From Pirellulales bacterium (GTDB lineage Bacteria; Planctomycetota; Planctomycetia; Pirellulales; JAICIG01): a stretch of 6,628 nucleotides of DNA. Numbering within the stretch: the stretch's first letter is position 1; each line of letters starts with the position of its first letter. The position numbers and the translations under genes were made by a program. This document shows positions 5,253-6,628 of this stretch, piece by piece. The stretch covers positions 1 to 6,628 of the forward strand of contig JAICIG010000436.1 of NCBI GenBank assembly GCA_025924495.1, written 5' to 3'. A model generated the notes under the pieces. That model saw nothing but the letters and a program-made list of their open reading frames with translations. It was not told where the DNA came from and made no database searches.

Positions 5253-6628
5253 ATGCCGAACTCGCGCCGCAGCTTTCACCCGCACTGTACGGGGATGCCC
5301 CGGCGGACCTTTCTGGCGGACGTTGGCATGGGCGTTGCCGGACTGGCCTTAGGAACGATGCTCCAGCGCGATGGCATCGCGCGCGGCGAAGTCGCCGCCG
5401 GTGTGACGAGCGGGCTGCGTCTGCCGGCTAAAGCCAAAAGCGTGATCTGGATGTTCATGGTGGGCGGCACGAGCCAGATGGAATCGTTCGATCCGAAGCC
5501 GGCCCTCAATCAATATGCCGGCAAGACGATCGCCGAGACGCCGTTTACCGCCGTTCTCGACTCGCCTCATTTGAAAAGCAATCTCCGCGAAATCGTGCCG
5601 GGGTTGCACCATGTGCATCCGGCCATTTATCCGATGCAGATCGGCTATCGCAAACGCGGCGAGAGCGGTATTGAGATCAGCGACTGGTGGCCCCATTTGG
5701 GCGAATGCGTCGACGATCTGGCCATCGTTCGCTCGATGTGGACGACCGATAACAATCACGGCGCCCAACTTCAGTTTCACACCGGCCGGCACATGCTCGA
5801 CGGGCAGTTTCCGACGATCGGCTCGTGGGTGCACTACGGTCTTGGTTCGCTCAACGAAGATCTGCCGCAATTCGTCGTCATGGGCACTCCGATTGCCGAC
5901 TGCTGCGGCGGCATGGCCGCTCATGGCGGCAATTATCTTGGTCCGGAGCATAACGGCGTCCAGTTTCAGACGGATCCCAAGAACCCGCTTCCTTATGCCG
6001 CCCCCGGCCCTGACGTTTATCACGAAGAGCAACAGGGGGAGTTCGAACTGCTTGGCAAGTTGAATCGGCTCTCGAGCGTCGAGTATCCGGCCGATCCCGC
6101 GCTACTAGCGCGAATCAAGAGCTATGAATTGGCCTTCCGCATGCAGATGGCCGTGCCCGAGGTGCTGAAGTTCTCGGACGAGACTGCCGCCACGCAAACG
6201 ATGTATGGGCTGAGCCAGCCGACCACCAAAACCTTCGGCGAGCAATGCCTTGCCGCGCGGCGGCTCGTCGAACGCGGCGTCCGTTTCGTGCAGATTTTCC
6301 ACGGCAGTAACGGCGGCGCCGGCGCTTGGGACGCCCATAGCAACCTGAGAAACGGGCATAGCGCCCTGTGTGCTCAGGTGGATCAGCCGATTGCGGCGCT
6401 GATCAAAGATCTCAAGCAGCGCGGTTTGCTCGACGAAACCCTAGTGGTCTGGGGCACCGAGTTCGGCCGCACGCCGGGCGCTCAAGGCGCCGACGGCCGC
6501 GACCATCATCCGTACGGCTTTTCCATCTGGATGGCAGGGGGCGGCATCAAACGCGGCGTTGTCCATGGCGCGACCGACGAGCTTGGCTTCCACGCCGTCG
6601 AGCAGCGTCATTACGTCACCGACGTGCA
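5253..6628 (+). CDS. DUF1501 family exported protein (second of two), C-terminus cut by window edge
   Basis: 458 codons are open from the ATG at 5253 to the right edge, with no stop in the window; typical members of this type would need only a few dozen more residues. MPRRTFLADVGMG (15-27) is a Tat signal with R17-R18, followed by a Gly/Ala-rich hydrophobic core. Family motifs: VIWMFMVGGTSQMESFDPKP (64-83), TTDNNHGAQLQFHTGRHMLDG (164-184, H169, H176 and H180), AWDAHSNL (358-365), VVWGTEFGRTPG (398-409), GRDHHPYGFS (415-424) and WMAGGGIKRG (426-435). The GGxSQMExFDPKP signature is that of the large planctomycete DUF1501 group. The start is 33 bp after the preceding stop and no terminator is visible, so co-transcription with the first DUF1501 gene is likely. 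Function is unknown; superfamily membership suggests a metal-dependent phosphatase- or sulfatase-like exported enzyme. A Cys pair at 217-218 in the central insert is notable. Confidence 0.96.
   Translation, partial: MPNSRRSFHPHCTGMPRRTFLADVGMGVAGLALGTMLQRDGIARGEVAAGVTSGLRLPAKAKSVIWMFMVGGTSQMESFDPKPALNQYAGKTIAETPFTAVLDSPHLKSNLREIVPGLHHVHPAIYPMQIGYRKRGESGIEISDWWPHLGECVDDLAIVRSMWTTDNNHGAQLQFHTGRHMLDGQFPTIGSWVHYGLGSLNEDLPQFVVMGTPIADCCGGMAAHGGNYLGPEHNGVQFQTDPKNPLPYAAPGPDVYHEEQQGEFELLGKLNRLSSVEYPADPALLARIKSYELAFRMQMAVPEVLKFSDETAATQTMYGLSQPTTKTFGEQCLAARRLVERGVRFVQIFHGSNGGAGAWDAHSNLRNGHSALCAQVDQPIAALIKDLKQRGLLDETLVVWGTEFGRTPGAQGADGRDHHPYGFSIWMAGGGIKRGVVHGATDELGFHAVEQRHYVTDV

Noticed and set aside
5295..5297. 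Alternative ATG start at codon 15 of the second DUF1501 gene
   Set aside because: It lacks a properly spaced ribosome binding site, whereas GAGG lies 8 nt before the ATG at 5253.
5349..6032. Open frame of 227 codons on the minus strand
   Set aside because: It is antisense to the second DUF1501 gene, whose motifs are unambiguous. Long antisense frames are expected in GC-rich coding DNA, and its translation shows no recognisable domain.

Overview
The window looks like chromosomal DNA from a planctomycete, most likely of the Pirellula/Rhodopirellula type. The main reason is a tandem pair of Tat-exported DUF1501 proteins, a family greatly expanded in Planctomycetes. GC-rich coding, loosely packed genes and large envelope or secreted proteins fit this. 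The assignment is an inference, because the window contains no rRNA or other taxonomic marker.

Layout: five protein genes, two of them cut by the window edges. (1) 825 to 1, minus: the N-terminal 275 residues of a UDP-N-acetylglucosamine 6-dehydrogenase (WbpA type); the catalytic cysteine region lies beyond the left edge. (2) 826-1161: a 336-bp divergent intergenic region with a plausible promoter for the dehydrogenase and a set of nested inverted repeats. (3) 1162-2787, plus: a TolC-family outer membrane efflux protein. (4) 3625 to 2813, minus: a secreted spherulin-4-like (GH135-related) protein whose 3' end converges on the TolC gene with a 25-bp gap. (5) 3626-3851: a 226-bp divergent intergenic region with a 13-bp perfect inverted repeat almost midway between the two start codons. 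(6) 3852-5219 and 5253-6628 (open at the right edge), plus: two different DUF1501 proteins 33 bp apart, probably one operon.

Functional reading: the dehydrogenase makes a nucleotide-activated uronic acid for surface polysaccharide. The TolC protein is an export channel. The spherulin-4 homologue belongs to a fold family that includes hydrolases of galactosamine-containing polysaccharide. All of these are cell-surface or polysaccharide themed, but they sit in separate transcription units, so a shared pathway is only a hypothesis. The DUF1501 pair has no known biochemical role; its Tat signals and alkaline-phosphatase/sulfatase-superfamily motifs suggest folded, probably metal-dependent exported proteins.

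I found no tRNA, rRNA, CRISPR array, insertion sequence or phage gene. There is no clear sign of a new multi-gene system. The most unusual items are the possible structured leader ahead of the TolC gene, the palindrome between the divergent spherulin-like and DUF1501 genes, and the DUF1501-DUF1501 arrangement with no cytochrome/DUF1549/DUF1553 partner in view.
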